Shown here in pieces: positions 47,281-60,154 of a stretch of DNA of 64,000 bases; the stretch's first letter is position 1; each line of letters begins with the position of its first letter. The DNA lies in assembly GCA_905147135.1 (NCBI GenBank), contig LR990067.1, positions 1,922,001 to 1,986,000 of the forward strand, read 5' to 3'. The notes under the pieces are model-generated. The model was not told where the DNA came from. It searched no databases and worked only from the letters and a program-made list of their open reading frames with translations. Source of the stretch: Blastobasis lacticolella (taxonomy: Eukaryota; Arthropoda; Insecta; Lepidoptera; Blastobasidae). The position numbers were made by a program, and so were the translations under genes.

Positions 47281-49644
47281 ATGCTTCGGAGTTTCTTATT
47301 TGTTTTATTATGCAACTACTGTGGAGGTGATAATAGTGAGGGTAGAAATATCGATGCATTACCTAAAGGGGTGCCGTCAGATTTTCTCAACAGAGTAGCT
47401 AGACGGATATTCGAAGAGACCAAGAAGAAATCTAAGGGCGATGAAGCGTCTCTTCCTGATGGTGGTACTGAGGTATCCGACGCGCATTTGCAAGAACAAA
47501 GCCAATTCATCAATAAAATAATGAAAGAAGAGAAAGAGAAATTAGAAAATCAAAATGCGAAATTAGATAGAAACGAAACCGATGATTCCTTTGGTACCAA
47601 ATCTGAGGATTCTGAGTCAGATGTGGCAAATGAAAGTACTGAGGGCCACGGTAAATCACTGTCTATAGAAATAACAGTAGGCGAAGGTGAATCCAATAAA
47701 TACGCATCAGTAATAAATAAGACAATACGAACAGCAAAAGCACAGTATCAAGATGATAATGTTGGCACAGTACTTGCCATTACTACCAAATCTGAGGATT
47801 CTACGTCAGATGAATCAAATGAAAGTAAGACAGTGAGTAAAAATAATTCTGATAGCATTGATAAAACACTGTCAATAGAAATAACAGTAGATGAGGAGGC
47901 GTCAAATAAAAACGCACGAGTGATGAATAAGACAACAAGTTCAGCAAACGGTGAGGTAGAACCAGACATTATATTAGACAAACAAGATCATAGCATTGGT
48001 GATGATACCAGAAGGGCTGGTGAAAATATTTCATTCAGTTTAGGGTCACTAAAAAGTTTAAAAGATGTATCAAACAAGCTTAACGTTTCGGACAAGGAAA
48101 GGGTACCAAAAAAAGAAAGTGAAACTGTGATAATTAAGCAAATTGGCACAACAAATGAAGGTACAGTGCTAGCTCAAAACGAGAAACCAGATAGTAGCAT
48201 TAATTATAATGGAAGAAGAGCTAACGATAATGTAGCACTGAACTTAGAATCTCTCAAAACTTTGAATGAAGTTGCAAACAAGAGCAAGATAATAAACATT
48301 GCACGCAAGGCAAAGCGAAATACAAAAAAAGATTTTAAGAATGGAAAGAATGGAAAAAATGAAAGTCAAAGTCAAGTCAAGTCAAAAAACCTAGATACAG
48401 GCACCGAATTGGGAGAATACTGGACTAGGACTCCAGCTGACTGGAAACTAATAACCAATAGACCGTGTTACGGATGTAGTACAACACCAAAAGGTGGCAA
48501 TGGCGGCGGCAGTAACGGCGGCGCCGGCGGTAATGGCCATAAAACAACGTGCCCCCCAAAACTTCCTCCTTGGGTCACGAAACCTATATACGAACCAAGA
48601 GGTAAACTCCATTATAGAAGCAGAATATCAAAGGATGGGGAAGAACAAGCAGGCGATGAAATTACACAAGCTACAAACGACAATTTTCATGCAACTACCG
48701 AATATAATACTGAAACTTCTATTAGTACACAAATCAGTCATTAGACAAAAAAGAAAAAGAAAATAATAATAGTAAAACGCAGCTTAAGATACTAAAATCA
48801 AGAATAACTACTAAGGAAAATAGTAGTCAAAGGTCAACAGTGGGGACAAATGAAAAAGGTTATAAAAAAGAAGCACAAATTGAGAACAGTAAAGGAAACG
48901 CTGTGAAAAATAGTAATAAGACAAGTGGAACAGATACAGATATATCTATTAAAAATGGTGACAAGAGTAAAGTTTCAAAAGATGAGGTAAATCAAAGTAA
49001 CGATAGAGATGGCACTCAAACAGGGAAAAGAAATGCAAATAAAACGAACAAAGAAAAATTTTTCTTCAGGCTCCAAAGTTCAGATGAAGATCAGTCTAAT
49101 ACTAATCATACTGAAAAAAGTAGAAGTGAATTGGACGAGGAACTACTAGAAAAAAATAACAAAGACTATATTAAATCAATAACAACAAAGAATAACGAAT
49201 CGACAGCAAAACCTACCGAAAACTATAGTGAGACTTCGAGACACCCAAAAACAGCAGATTTTTTAGAAAAAGGTGAGTCTACTAAAACAGTTACCGAATC
49301 AGTTACTCGATCTTATAGAAGTACCACAGATGAAGTGGAAAAAGATAAATATTATCTACGGTCTCATTTGAAAATGAGACATTATATTAAAAATAACAAA
49401 AAGAGAGGGGACAACAAAGAAAGGTTTATAGTTGTCAATAACAACAGAAAGCCGGTCCAAGTACATGACAATAGAGTTTTATATGGTCCAATATTGATAA
49501 ATGACCTAGAATTCCAGAAACCATTTAGACCAGCAAACCATTTCCCAAATAACGACGATACTAAAACACATATTACTAATTCCAAATTACTAAACGCAAT
49601 AAAAGCAATGATTAAGAAACAAAAATACAGAGTTCGGGAAACGC
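47281..49644 (+). pseudogene. Gly/Ser-rich secreted protein, copy D, exon 1 (frameshifted)
   Basis: Identical in layout to exon 1 of B and C up to residue about 483 (ETSISTQISH, then a stop at 48742-48744). Against B, seven bases are missing in the stretch that reads GTACACCAAACACAAATC there and GTACACAAATC here. This is loss between two ACAC repeats. Downstream, the original frame is otherwise open to the donor at 49645. The transcript would give a 487-residue product ending after the Cys motif, or be degraded. A base-calling error is possible but a 7-bp loss between direct repeats looks real. Confidence 0.85.
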
Positions 49645-50380
49645 GTAAGTACTTTATTTGTTAAACTCACCACCATAGTCACAATTAAAGCAGAGATTTA
49701 GGAGATCTACGTTTACTATAAAATATAACGTCATATTCTGGCTACTTTCCGTGCCCTTCGTTAAAAAATCGATCCGAAGTCGGAAGTAAAAATATAATTC
49801 AAATTAAAAAGGAGCTTGATAATATTAATTTTCTCTTAAACGCAGGTTATAGATTTTCAAAAAATCACTCAAAACACAAATTAGCTTCATGTATAATATC
49901 GTTATCAATCAAATAATCTAAAGTGAATTATAAATACAAAATTGACACACTGCGCTATTAATTTTGCAAAAATTATTGTTTATCTTATGCGGTAGGCAAC
50001 GGCAAGCGGGCTACCTGGTGGAAAGTACTGCCGCCTAAGGATAGTTAAACGGTGATACCAGCATTATGAAGGCATTTTTGGTCCGGAACATCCTAACATT
50101 ATTGTATACTGTCGGTACCTACATCAATTTTAAATTATTATTTGTCGGTACCTACATATAGCTTGTAAACAAAATATAAAATAATTGCCTGAAGATGAGT
50201 AATTCGAAACCGGTTGCAATTTAATAAAATTGTATAATAAAGTGGAACTAGTGTACAAAAAGTGATTTAATTCATAATAATGGAGTTCCATCATGAAGTA
50301 ACAACACAAAGTGTTAAATATTCAAATTAATAATAAGTCCTTAAACAATTAATTAAATATAATCATTTTCTTTTATTCAG
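49645..50380 (+). other. Intron 1 of copy D
   Basis: 736 bp. It is more altered than intron 1 of the other copies, with several small deletions in the first 250 bp. The segment 50089-50322 replaces a different 109-bp segment. Splice sites are kept. Confidence 0.8.
50089..50322. repeat. Replacement segment in intron 1 of copy D
   Basis: 234 bp with no match in the other introns. It starts after GTCCGGAA and ends before CAAATTAATAATAAG. It includes two copies of GTCGGTACCTACAT and the words ACCGGTTGCAATTTAATAAA and AGTGGAACTAGTGTAC, which look like a dispersed repeat. The origin is not recognised. Confidence 0.6.
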
Positions 50381-53309
50381 ATTCTGGGTCACCCCCACAT
50401 GAGGTGGTCACAACATTGAAGACGCCTATAAGAATATTAAAGAGCAATCGCTTTAGGAAGCCAAAGCGAAATGCCAAAAGAAGATCTGACGATAGTGACG
50501 ATGATTCTCCTTACTTTATACCTATACACGATTACTCACCTAATAACGCATATTTTAATCCTTACAATCGTTTAGGACCAAATGACAATGATGCTCCACC
50601 ACATAGGGAAGAAATTGTTCAAGATGCTGATGATGAATACAAATCTCATCTAAGATCTGAAGCCAAAGACGACGGTTCCCCTTATTTTATACCTGTACAC
50701 GACTATTCGCCTAACAATGCATATTTCAACCCTTATAACCGTTTGGGACCCAATGATAATGATAATGACAATGATGCACCAGGCGACGGATACAGATCAT
50801 TCAATGACCAAACAATTAAAGATTCCTTCGAAGTTAGCCGTAAGTTGAATAATTTTAAAGATTTGAAATCAATTTTAGTAGACGAATCATACGAGCAAGG
50901 AGATGATATGGACGCCGACTATTATTTTGGTAATCATAAGGCAATAAAAAATAATGTAATCAATCTACTTAAAAGAACACCTCTAAAAAGGGATCCGGAA
51001 AATAAACTTACACCAAAGCATATACAATACGCGAGTTCGAAAGAAGCAATGCACCCAACAAAATTTTTTAACAGCGACAATTATTTAAAAGATCACATAA
51101 GTGTGATCAGAAACTTTTTGTTTAGACATAAAGCCCCAAACCCCCGAAACCTAAAACCAGTATGGCGTACCCAAGATGAAGAACCAATAGAGAGTATCGT
51201 GATAACTGATGTTAATATTACTTCCACCACCAAAACCTATTTAAAATCTCTTTCTGGAGAAGACGACGAAGATTATAAAATAAAAGAAATCACAAATATA
51301 CAAGAAGGAGGCAAACAACCTGATGGGTCAGGAGGTGGGTCAGGAGGTGGGTCAGGAGTTGGGTCGGGAGGAAATGAAATAATTGGAGGTCCCCCTAAAA
51401 TCTCAGTATCACAAATACCATCAGCAGGACAAGACTCATTTTCAGAAGAAGGACGTGGTGAATTGCCATCAGGAACAGGAGCAAAACAAGACAATTTAGG
51501 AGTATCAGAAGGGGTTTCATTAAGCGGTGTAACCGAAGGAGGGGTATGGGCTCCTCCGGTGACACCTCCATGGCTAGATGAAGGGTCAGGAGGGACAGGA
51601 GGTGTATTTGGAGGAGGTGTAGAACAAGAAACAGGAGGAACATCCGGCGGAGGGTCAGCAAGTGGATCAGGGGCAATATCAGGAGGTGCATCAGGAAGTG
51701 GATCAGGAGGTGGATCCGGAACTGGATCAGGAGACGGATCAGAAGGTGGACCAGGGGGAGGATCAGGAAGTGGATCTGGAAGCGGATCAGGAGGTGGATC
51801 AGGAGGAGAGTCAGGTGGTGGATCAGGAGGTATATCAACAGGTGGATCAGGGGGAGGATCAGGAGGAACAGGAGGAGGGTCGGGGAGTGGATCAGGAAGT
51901 ATATCAGGAGGCATATCAGGAGGTGTATCAGGGGGAGGATCAGGAGGTTCAGGAGGTGGAACAGGGGGAGCATCAGAAAGTGGATCAGGAGGAGGTACAG
52001 GTGGAGGATCAGGAGGTATATCGGGAGGTGGATCAGGAGGAGGAACAGTTGGATGGTCAGGAGGAGGGTCTGGAAGTGGGTCAGGAGGTATATCAGGAGG
52101 TGGATCAGGAAGTGGATCAGGAGGAGGATCAGGAGGAGGATCAGGAGGAGGTGGATCAGGTGGATGGTCAGGAGGAGGGTCTGGAAGTGGGTCAGGAGGT
52201 ATATCAGGAGGTGGATCAGGAAGTGGATCTGGAGTAGGGGCAGGAGGAGGATCAGGTGGATGGTCAGGAGGAAGCTCTGGCGGTGGATCAGAAGGAAGCT
52301 CTGGCGGTGGATCAGGAAGTGGATCAGGAGCAGGTACAGGTGGATGGTCAGGTGGAGGATCAGGAAGTGGATCAGGTGGAGGAGGGTCAGGTGGATGGTC
52401 AGGTGGAGTATCAGGAGGTATATCAGGAGGTGGATCAGGGAGTGTATCAGGTGGAGGAGGATCAGGGGAAGTATCAGGTGGAGGATCAGGAGGTATATCA
52501 GGAGGTGTATCAGGAAGTGGAGCAGGAGGAGGATCAGAAGGAGGGTCTAAAAGTGGATCAGGAGGTGGATCAGGAGGTGGATCAGGAAGTGGATCAGGAG
52601 GAGGATCATCTGGATGGTCAGGAGGAGGCTCTGGCGTTGGATCAGGAGGTGGATCAGGAAGTGGATCAGGAGATGGATCAGGAAGTGGATCAGTTGGTGG
52701 ATCAGGGGGCGTATCAGGAGGTGGATCAGGAGGAGGTATAGGAGAAGGGATAGGAGGAGGTTTTGGAATAAACGGAGGGGCAGGAGCAGGACCGGAGCAA
52801 GACTTTATAGGAAGCGGAGGTATAGGAGCATTAGCAGAAGGAGAATTTGAAGGAGGAGGCGTAGAAGGAGCTGGAGGAGTCGGAGGTGCAGGAGGAGGAG
52901 CGGGTGGAGAATTCAAAGGAGGAGGCGGAGGAGGATCTGGAAGTGGGTCAGGAAGTGTATCAGGAGGTATATCAGGAGGTGGATCAGCTAGTGGATCAGG
53001 AGGTGGATCAGGAGCATCAGGGGGAGGAGGGGAAGGAGGAAGTGCAGAAAAGAAAAGAAATAAAAGGAAAATGTCATTAGATGAAATAAAATTAATTGCA
53101 AATATTTCAGAATCAGCCGACGCCGTATCAATGGTTTTGTTCCTACAGAATAGATACAAGAGATCTGGGACCCAAATGGATTCTGTTGAGATATATGTTG
53201 ATGAGATGGAACGCATGATAAGGGATGATGCCAAAGGTTTGAAGCAGTACGATTGGTTGGGAACGACCATTGATATACAAGCGGCATTGAAGAAGTTAAT
53301 GGACTTGGT
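50381..53309 (+). CDS. Gly/Ser-rich secreted protein, copy D, exon 2
   Basis: Longest of the four at 2929 nt (4 codons longer than A), with intact frame. It carries an extra SSGGGSEG-type unit near 52280 and many replacements within the array (GESGGGS, GVGAGGG, SGEVSGG). SDNYLKD is shared with B. Because exon 1 of this copy is frameshifted, this exon is translated only if another start or a chimeric transcript is used. Confidence 0.75.
51319..53045 (+). repeat. Gly/Ser-coding minisatellite, copy D
   Basis: Most diverged array of the set but still free of frame-breaking changes. Confidence 0.87.
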
Positions 53310-54467
53310 GTAAGTAGAAACAATTCTTTACTTCTAATAAAAGATAAATTATTTTATTGGTGGTTGTTGGATAAATGATCGTTTTATACTAATTCGCGGC
53401 CAGAGAATTAGCCTCGCTATCCAGCGGAGCAATGCGGCCAGCCTTCTGGGCACTTATCCGGTTACTGGAGTTTTTGTATTATGTTAATATCCTTTTATGC
53501 AAAATTATATGAACACCGAGAGCAAAATCAAAATCGATGGAAAAAGAGGCATTATTTAAAGGAGTAAAAATTAAATTAAATGGAACTAAAATTTCAATAC
53601 AAAATATTGTTTAGTGGTGCTAAGTTATGAGAGACCTCATTTTACTCGACTACCAACTGCCAATTTCGTATAGATACTTACGGGGCCCCGCCTGCTTTTA
53701 AGTTTCAATGAGGAGTTTTCCAGTAGGTATTGTAGGTTAGAGGAAAAACCTCTAAAATTGTTGAAATGTATTAATATTATCCAGTACAAGATACCCAGTG
53801 TTTATATCCTCTTTGATAAGTACCTATTTCAAGCGATCTTCGATTACCAAAATTGTTGGGGCGCCATCTAGCGAGTGATATGGAATGCTTTAGATACCTA
53901 TTGGAAAACTGCTCATTAAAGTAAAATTTGCGTTATATACCAATATATTTACTTACAATGATCTACTTGTTTGTTACTTTTCAGTTTTCGGGATTTTTAG
54001 TTTTTGCACAACTTTTTTGGTAGAGCTCGTCTAATTTAAAATGACGCGCCCCACTATCGCATTACCGCACACAAGCAAGTTTAAAATATGGACGCAATAC
54101 ATATACAAATGCCGTCGTAATTGGTCATTCAGTTGCCGGTGACATTCAAACGTAGGAACACGCGTCGTTCATTGGCTCGCACACAGATGAAGTGTCGTTA
54201 TCAATATTTGCACTCACACATCGAAATCAACTGACTAAGTAGTGGGGCGCGTCATCTTAGACTAGACGAGCTCTAGCAGTGTAAGTCATTTACTCAATGG
54301 ACATCGGATATAATGGAGGGCCAGGGGTCTGCCTTGACCATGATCCAGGATTACGAAGATCAGATAATTACAGGAGCGGCTGCCATCTAAGCTTTCCCCT
54401 GTTAACATGAAAACCTGTTGTAAGATTTACAAGATTATTTAATATCAGAATATTTTTATAATTGCAG
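53310..54467 (+). other. Intron 2 of copy D
   Basis: GTAAGT to TTGCAG, 1158 bp. It contains the 255-bp MITE and the 8-base stretch shared with B. Confidence 0.8.
54021..54275. mobile_element. 255-bp intronic MITE, copy D
   Basis: Same element and site as 4245-4499. Confidence 0.7.
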
Positions 54468-55242
54468 AGAAACATATCGAGCGGGCGACAAGTTGTCAGC
54501 AGAAGACAATGCGCTCTTGCATTATTCAGTTTACTTGCATAACAGTGTCAAGCCAAAATTGGAAGAGTATAATATGCCACTCCCAAATAAGGAACATTAT
54601 AAATCCGACAACACTGAAAAAGCTCTCATGAAGACACTTGTTGATTTTAATAAAAAGAGCCAACCGTTATTGAACGAAAGATTTGACATCGACATGTTGA
54701 AAAAACTGGCAAAGAAGCCCTATTTTAAAACGGATGATTACAGTAATTTAAAAAACATACGAGGCAAAAATCTTAAACACATTGAACCTCCTGCGCTAAG
54801 ACTGTCATTGGATGATTTAAAAAGGATGAAAAATTTAATCTTTAACCGAAACAATCTTAAACCTTTTGAAGATATTTTTAAAATCGCCAGAGAGCGACCA
54901 AACGAAGAAAAACTACACAAAAAGCTGTACAGAGGTAAAATTATAAACAGACAATACAAAAAACCAACGATAAGCTACTTCAATATGAGAGAACCAGCAT
55001 ACGACTGGTTAAGAACAGTCCCTGAATTAACAAAAATAATAAACAATAGGGCAAATGTTGGAACAAATATCAGGAAAAAAAGCAAAGGGAGAAAGATCAC
55101 GATTAATAAAAACAAAAATTATCGAAGGTTGGTGAATGATGTGCCTCTCCTAGTACCAGTACCCTCTAATCCACAGACATTTGAAGACAACTTGCAAGAT
55201 TTCAAGACATTTTTGATTAAATTACAAGACTATTTGGATGAC
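54468..55242 (+). CDS. Gly/Ser-rich secreted protein, copy D, exon 3
   Basis: 775 nt, open frame, almost the same as copy A (SNLKN shared). ALMKTL replaces ALTKTL. Confidence 0.76.
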
Positions 55243-56093
55243 GTGAGTATATGTCAAATCTGGGGTCAAGACTAAAACCTATCGGCGGATATTTTATATC
55301 GTGAATTAGAAATACACATATCACGATTTATACCACGGCTTCATTTTTATTCTTGATAATTGTCCAACCCGTACGCAGAGCATGCTTGGAGGAAGAAAAA
55401 ACAATACCTTCGTACAGGTCATAGTATATTCACGATTCCATAAATCTTCCAATTCAAATATGGTTATAATACTCACTAACGGGTGCTGCCTTAGTGGACT
55501 GGCTTACTATTGCTTTAGTTTTAAGTGGTTTTCTTAAGTATAATATTCCTATATGTTATGTCGGGCGCAGTCCGGCTCTGATTGGCATTGTCGGGCACTG
55601 ACCGGCTCTGTCTGGTATTGTCGGCCGTTGTCGGCTTAGGGTGGGTGTGATCCGGTCCTGGGGAAACCAACATGCAACTGTGTTTCCTTTCTACTTTCTT
55701 AGCCCTCCTCTTTGACTTTGAAATTTAGTGTGAGTTGAGTAATTGGTCCAATATGGTCAGGTTCCACTCTCAACAGGGTGACCGAGGTCAGGTGGCAGTC
55801 GCTCCACTGTAATTACCTGATATACCAAATCTTGGATCACTTCAATCGTCAAAAAGGACCCCTTTTAGGTAGATAGGAAAGTAGGAAGGAAACACAGATA
55901 TGTTGACCGCACCACGGCCGGAGCATGTAACCCCACGCCGGTTTCCATTCAGTTGCCTGAATGTGCAGGTTTCTTCAAGATGTTCTCTCACCGCAAGAGC
56001 ATCGGTTAGTGTACAGATATAATGTACGAGTCATTGGCACATGGCAGCAGTAGGATCATACATCATCAATAAATAATTTAACTTGTTCCTCAG
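55243..56093 (+). other. Intron 3 of copy D
   Basis: 851 bp, as in copy A (GATCACTTC shared with A). No gene is seen. Confidence 0.78.
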
Positions 56094-56375
56094 ATTCACG
56101 ACGCCTTGAAACACATAGTGATGGTGGCCAAGCGCAATCGGCCTTTCTATACAAACCTCAAAGACCTGTACCTCAGCCAGCTCACCAGGAAAGCTACAAC
56201 CGAGGTGCTTCTGCACCTAGCAAGCGCCAGGCTCTTCGAGACGATCGAAAATAGCATGAAGGAAATGAGTAATCACGTTGACTATGTAGAAAATAATGAA
56301 GATAAGGTCAAAACAACTCAAAGTGATTTGTTATTTGTACTAAAATTAGTTGAGAGGTTAGAAGAATTAAAATAG
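56094..56375 (+). CDS. Gly/Ser-rich secreted protein, copy D, terminal exon 4
   Basis: 93 codons and TAG. NHVDYVENN and AAAACAACTC as in copy B. Open, but downstream of the exon 1 frameshift. The next AATAAA is at 57337-57342. Confidence 0.76.
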   Translation: MHDALKHIVMVAKRNRPFYTNLKDLYLSQLTRKATTEVLLHLASARLFETIENSMKEMSNHVDYVENNEDKVKTTQSDLLFVLKLVERLEELK

Positions 56376-56668
56376 CTATATGTTGTCTTTTACTGTGTCT
56401 TTTAAACTGTTTGCCTTCAACCCCTAACATGATGCATCTGGTACAGAAGACTGCATTAACCTACTCACCACCTGTACAAAATAATGTAACCGACAGAAAA
56501 ATTCGGATAGCGCCCAACCAAGTTTATGTTTTCTAAAATGTTTCAAAACTTTTGAACCGTTTTTAACTAAACTCTCTGCACCATTGTCACACTAAGCTGA
56601 AACTATGCTGATTGATTCGGGGGAATTAGGCCCACAAATTCACGAGTGGTCATAGTGGTGGTATATAT

Positions 56669-57053
56669 GTCGCAGCCATATGGTTAAATCAGCCGGTTAA
56701 CTAAACGGCTAGCATTTTGACCAATTATTTAGTTGAAAATTTGCCAGTTTTATAAGATTTTAAAGTGATGTTGAAAGAACGATATTGCCTCGAGTTTACG
56801 CAGCTCTTCCACACATTGTTCCAATGCAAACCCACAATAACTTCAAAGTATAATAATAGTTTGCATTAGGTTTCTATTCGGTTAGTTTAGGTTAGCATTA
56901 TGACAATGAATGGAAGAGCTCCGTAAACTCGAGGCAATATCGTTCATTTGACTTTACTTTCAAAGTTCATGAATTTGGCCAATTTTCAATTAAATAACTG
57001 CTTAAATAGCTAGCCGTTTAATTAACCGGCTAATTTAACCATTTGGCTGAGAC
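56669..57053. mobile_element. 385-bp foldback MITE, unit 4
   Basis: Same site and length as 6885-7269. Confidence 0.85.
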
Positions 57054-57553
57054 ATATATAAATTATAAATATGAGTGTGTGCATCGCCTTGCGACGACGA
57101 TGCACTGATATTAGTAGAATGAGTAAGTTGCCAAAATATTTTTTTCAATTGAATATCAAGATATGTGTAAAATGAAACAAACAGTAAAAAAGCGATGTTT
57201 TGCACGTGCAATTATAAAGGCAGCTACTTCTCTTAGAAAATTCTCATTTGGGCAACCTACTCATATCTATTATGGGCAAGAGTCAAAGATGTTTACTTAA
57301 CAATGACAAGAGTTGTGCCGGTAGCAGACAAAAAAAAATAAACTCCTGCATTTCTTTTAATAGCAAAAACGCAGAGCCACGCAAATTGCCTTCAACTAAT
57401 AGAAGGTTGCAAAAAAATTGTATAAAAGCTTAAAACCCCGACTGCTATTAAAAATCTGAAAAGTTAGAAAAAAGCCGAATGGTGTAAGTGTATGAAATCC
57501 AAACGTTATTTTAATTTAAACTTGAAAACTGGCTTGGCCCCTTTTTCATTATA

Positions 57554-57818
57554 CAGGGTGTTACATAATATATGTATAAAGCCGTGAACTGGATGGAGTG
57601 TTAAACATAATAAAACGATAGGTACAATTATTTCTGTCGTACGTGAATTTTTTTTATATAACATATGTATGAAGCCGTGAACCGTATAGAGTGCTAAATG
57701 TATGAAAACGATAGGTACAAAAATTCCACGTACAACAGAAATAATTGTACCTATCGTTTTATTATGTTTAACACTCTAACCAGTTCACGGCTTTATACAT
57801 ATATTATGTAACACCCTG
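57554..57818. mobile_element. 265-bp palindromic MITE flanked by TA, unit 4 only
   Basis: Near-perfect inverted arms of 83 bp (57554-57636 and 57736-57818) begin CAGGGTGTTACATAATATAT and extend with mismatches to about 104 bp. TA lies on both sides (57552-57553 and 57819-57820), and the empty site is intact in other units. The centre (about 57656-57722) holds a third, degraded copy of the arm in the same direction as the left one. Confidence 0.88.
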
Positions 57819-59190
57819 TATAGGTGGACACAGATACTTAACATATTATACATATATTTTTTTTATCAATAGGCTTGCGTTTGACCTCAACTTACCTGAT
57901 GGAAAGCGACGATGAGGTCGAAGATGTAGCATGCGAGCCTACCTATTCACTCTTTACATCTACATCTAATTTTTTAAATAGTCAAGCCAAAAAACTTTTC
58001 AGACTGCAAAGTGGTATTTTTGGCGGGTAAGTATTTGTGAAGTTATTATTATTATTTAATTGCTCTTTTATTGTAAAGGTATTTCGGGTTTTCAGTCACA
58101 TTAGTGATAGTATAAAAAGTAACAAATACTCTGTAAAAGAGTATAGGCTGGAGAAATTGATTCATAGTGAGTTAGTATATACATGTAACATAATAATTAA
58201 AATTAAGTACCTAAGTTAGTATTCGTAACAGTTGTACGTCACACAAGCTATTCTTAAATAAACTAAGCCAAGGCAGTGACTCCTCTCTACCAATTCGCTG
58301 TGCCCAATCCGGGTCCATGTTGATTCTCATCATATTTTAACATCTATATGTAACACATGGAATGCGAAATAAAGAAATTGAAATTGAAATGTAATGAAAG
58401 CACGGAACTGAGCTTTCGGGATCCTTAAGAAGTCGCAATAGAACCTGTAATGTAATTACTATCATGCTACTGTCGGGGAATAGGATCAACTAAAGATATG
58501 GCTATAGCCTTGAAATAAACGTCTTTGAACGTTATTTTGAGCAAAATCCCTAAAGCTGGGATATTCATGAATTATGATTTTTAAAGCATAACCAGACACA
58601 GAGGTGACCTGTCAAGGTGGCGCTAGTTCTGCGTTTTATGTAGCAACACCGGAAGCATCAGTATTCAAATGCCACCAACAATGCAACATGGATAATAAGG
58701 AACGTGACATAAAAAGAAGCTAACATGGCCCTATTGTAAAATTTGAATAATGACGTTTCAGAAAACGACCTAGCCTCCTCCTTCCTGGAATTCCTTAATG
58801 GAATTATGATTATTTTATTTTATTAGGAAAACTTACACCTAAATTAGGTTACATTAAATTGTTGGATAAATTAATTAATTGTTGGTTGGATTATTATCAA
58901 ATGTGTCAACATTTGACGCAGTAGACGTTGACACCTAAGTTAGGCAGTTAAACTAACTAATTTTAAATGGTGTACAATAATTAAGGCGGTTTATGAAGGT
59001 TATGGAATACTCAATAGCGTCGAGTTATATTTTCTCTATATAGTTTATTATTACCAGTAAAATAATTTTAGTGTACTCGTTGTTCCGCAACGTGTCAAAG
59101 TAACCTGAAGTCGTGGTACCCTTATCTTGGCTAAGTTGACTGTATGGGCTAGACAAGCGTCACTTTCTTGACAGAGAGTACGAGACAGTA

Positions 59191-59565
59191 GCGTCGGTTG
59201 CCGAGTGGCTACGGTATCCAACTCGTAAGCGAGAGGTACCGGGTTCGAATCCCACTGCGGCCATTTACCATGGCTCTTTTCTGAGTTGTGTACATTAGTT
59301 GAATGTGTGGTGTGGTGTCCGGCAGAGTAGAATAGCACCAACCCCTTACACTCATGGGTGTCGTACAAGGCGACTAATGTTTTCGAGGCAAAAGATCAAC
59401 AGTCTCCGTAGTCTGGAAAATGGGCAGCAGCATTTTCCATTGTTATATTTAATCACTGAGATCTCTAACCCGCCTGCCAAGCGTGGAGATTATGGCAATA
59501 ACCTCCCCTTACGTGGGAGAGGCCCTAAGTCCTGCAGTGGACTGTTACGGGCTGTGATGATGATT
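59191..59565 (+). mobile_element. SINE with tRNA-like head and (GAT)n tail, unit 4
   Basis: Same site as 9421-9795, 375 bp. Confidence 0.75.
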
Positions 59566-59909
59566 AGTTGTATGCTATCGGATGCTCTTACGGTGAGGCA
59601 AAACATCGTGAAACCTGCACATTCAGGCGACTGAATGTGTAACCAAGGTCCAATCTGGCCAGGTTCCCCGGTAGAAGGATCACGGAGGTCAGATGGCAGT
59701 CGCTCCACTGTAATTATCTGATGATACACAGCCGGAACATTAACACCAAGATTATTATTATTATTTATTATCTTCTTCTTTTTTCCACAACTACAAACAA
59801 CATAAAAACATAACCCTAAACTTAAAGCTATATTTACAGATAAAAAACCCTCTTCCAGGGCATCCCCGCGAGGCATTGTGCCCAGAAGGCTGGCAACATT
59901 TCCCCTTTG

Positions 59910-60154
59910 AATAATAAAGCCTTATAGTGGTGTCCCCGCAAATAATTGAAAGAACGTTTCTCGCTCGTACGATTCGGATGTGGAATGAGCTCCCAGCCAC
60001 AGTGTTTCCTTTGGACTCTGGGATCGTTTCACAGGTATATTAGAGGTCTCCTAAGAGGCGGGCAACGCATTGGTAGCGCCCTTGGTGTTGCTGATGTCCA
60101 TAGACGGCGGTGATCACTACCCATCAGTTGTCTACCGTATTACATAAAAAATGA
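59910..60154 (+). mobile_element. LINE 3' end remnant, unit 4
   Basis: Same remnant as 10141-10385. Confidence 0.62.

Larger units (their letters stand above)
33894..49670 (+). repeat. Tandem segmental duplication, unit 3
   Basis: Third collinear copy, 15777 bp, with gene copy C exons 2 to 4 and the frameshifted exon 1 of copy D. It carries the foldback element and SINE at the same sites as unit 1, plus an extra SINE-body insertion at 45163-45425. Confidence 0.95.
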
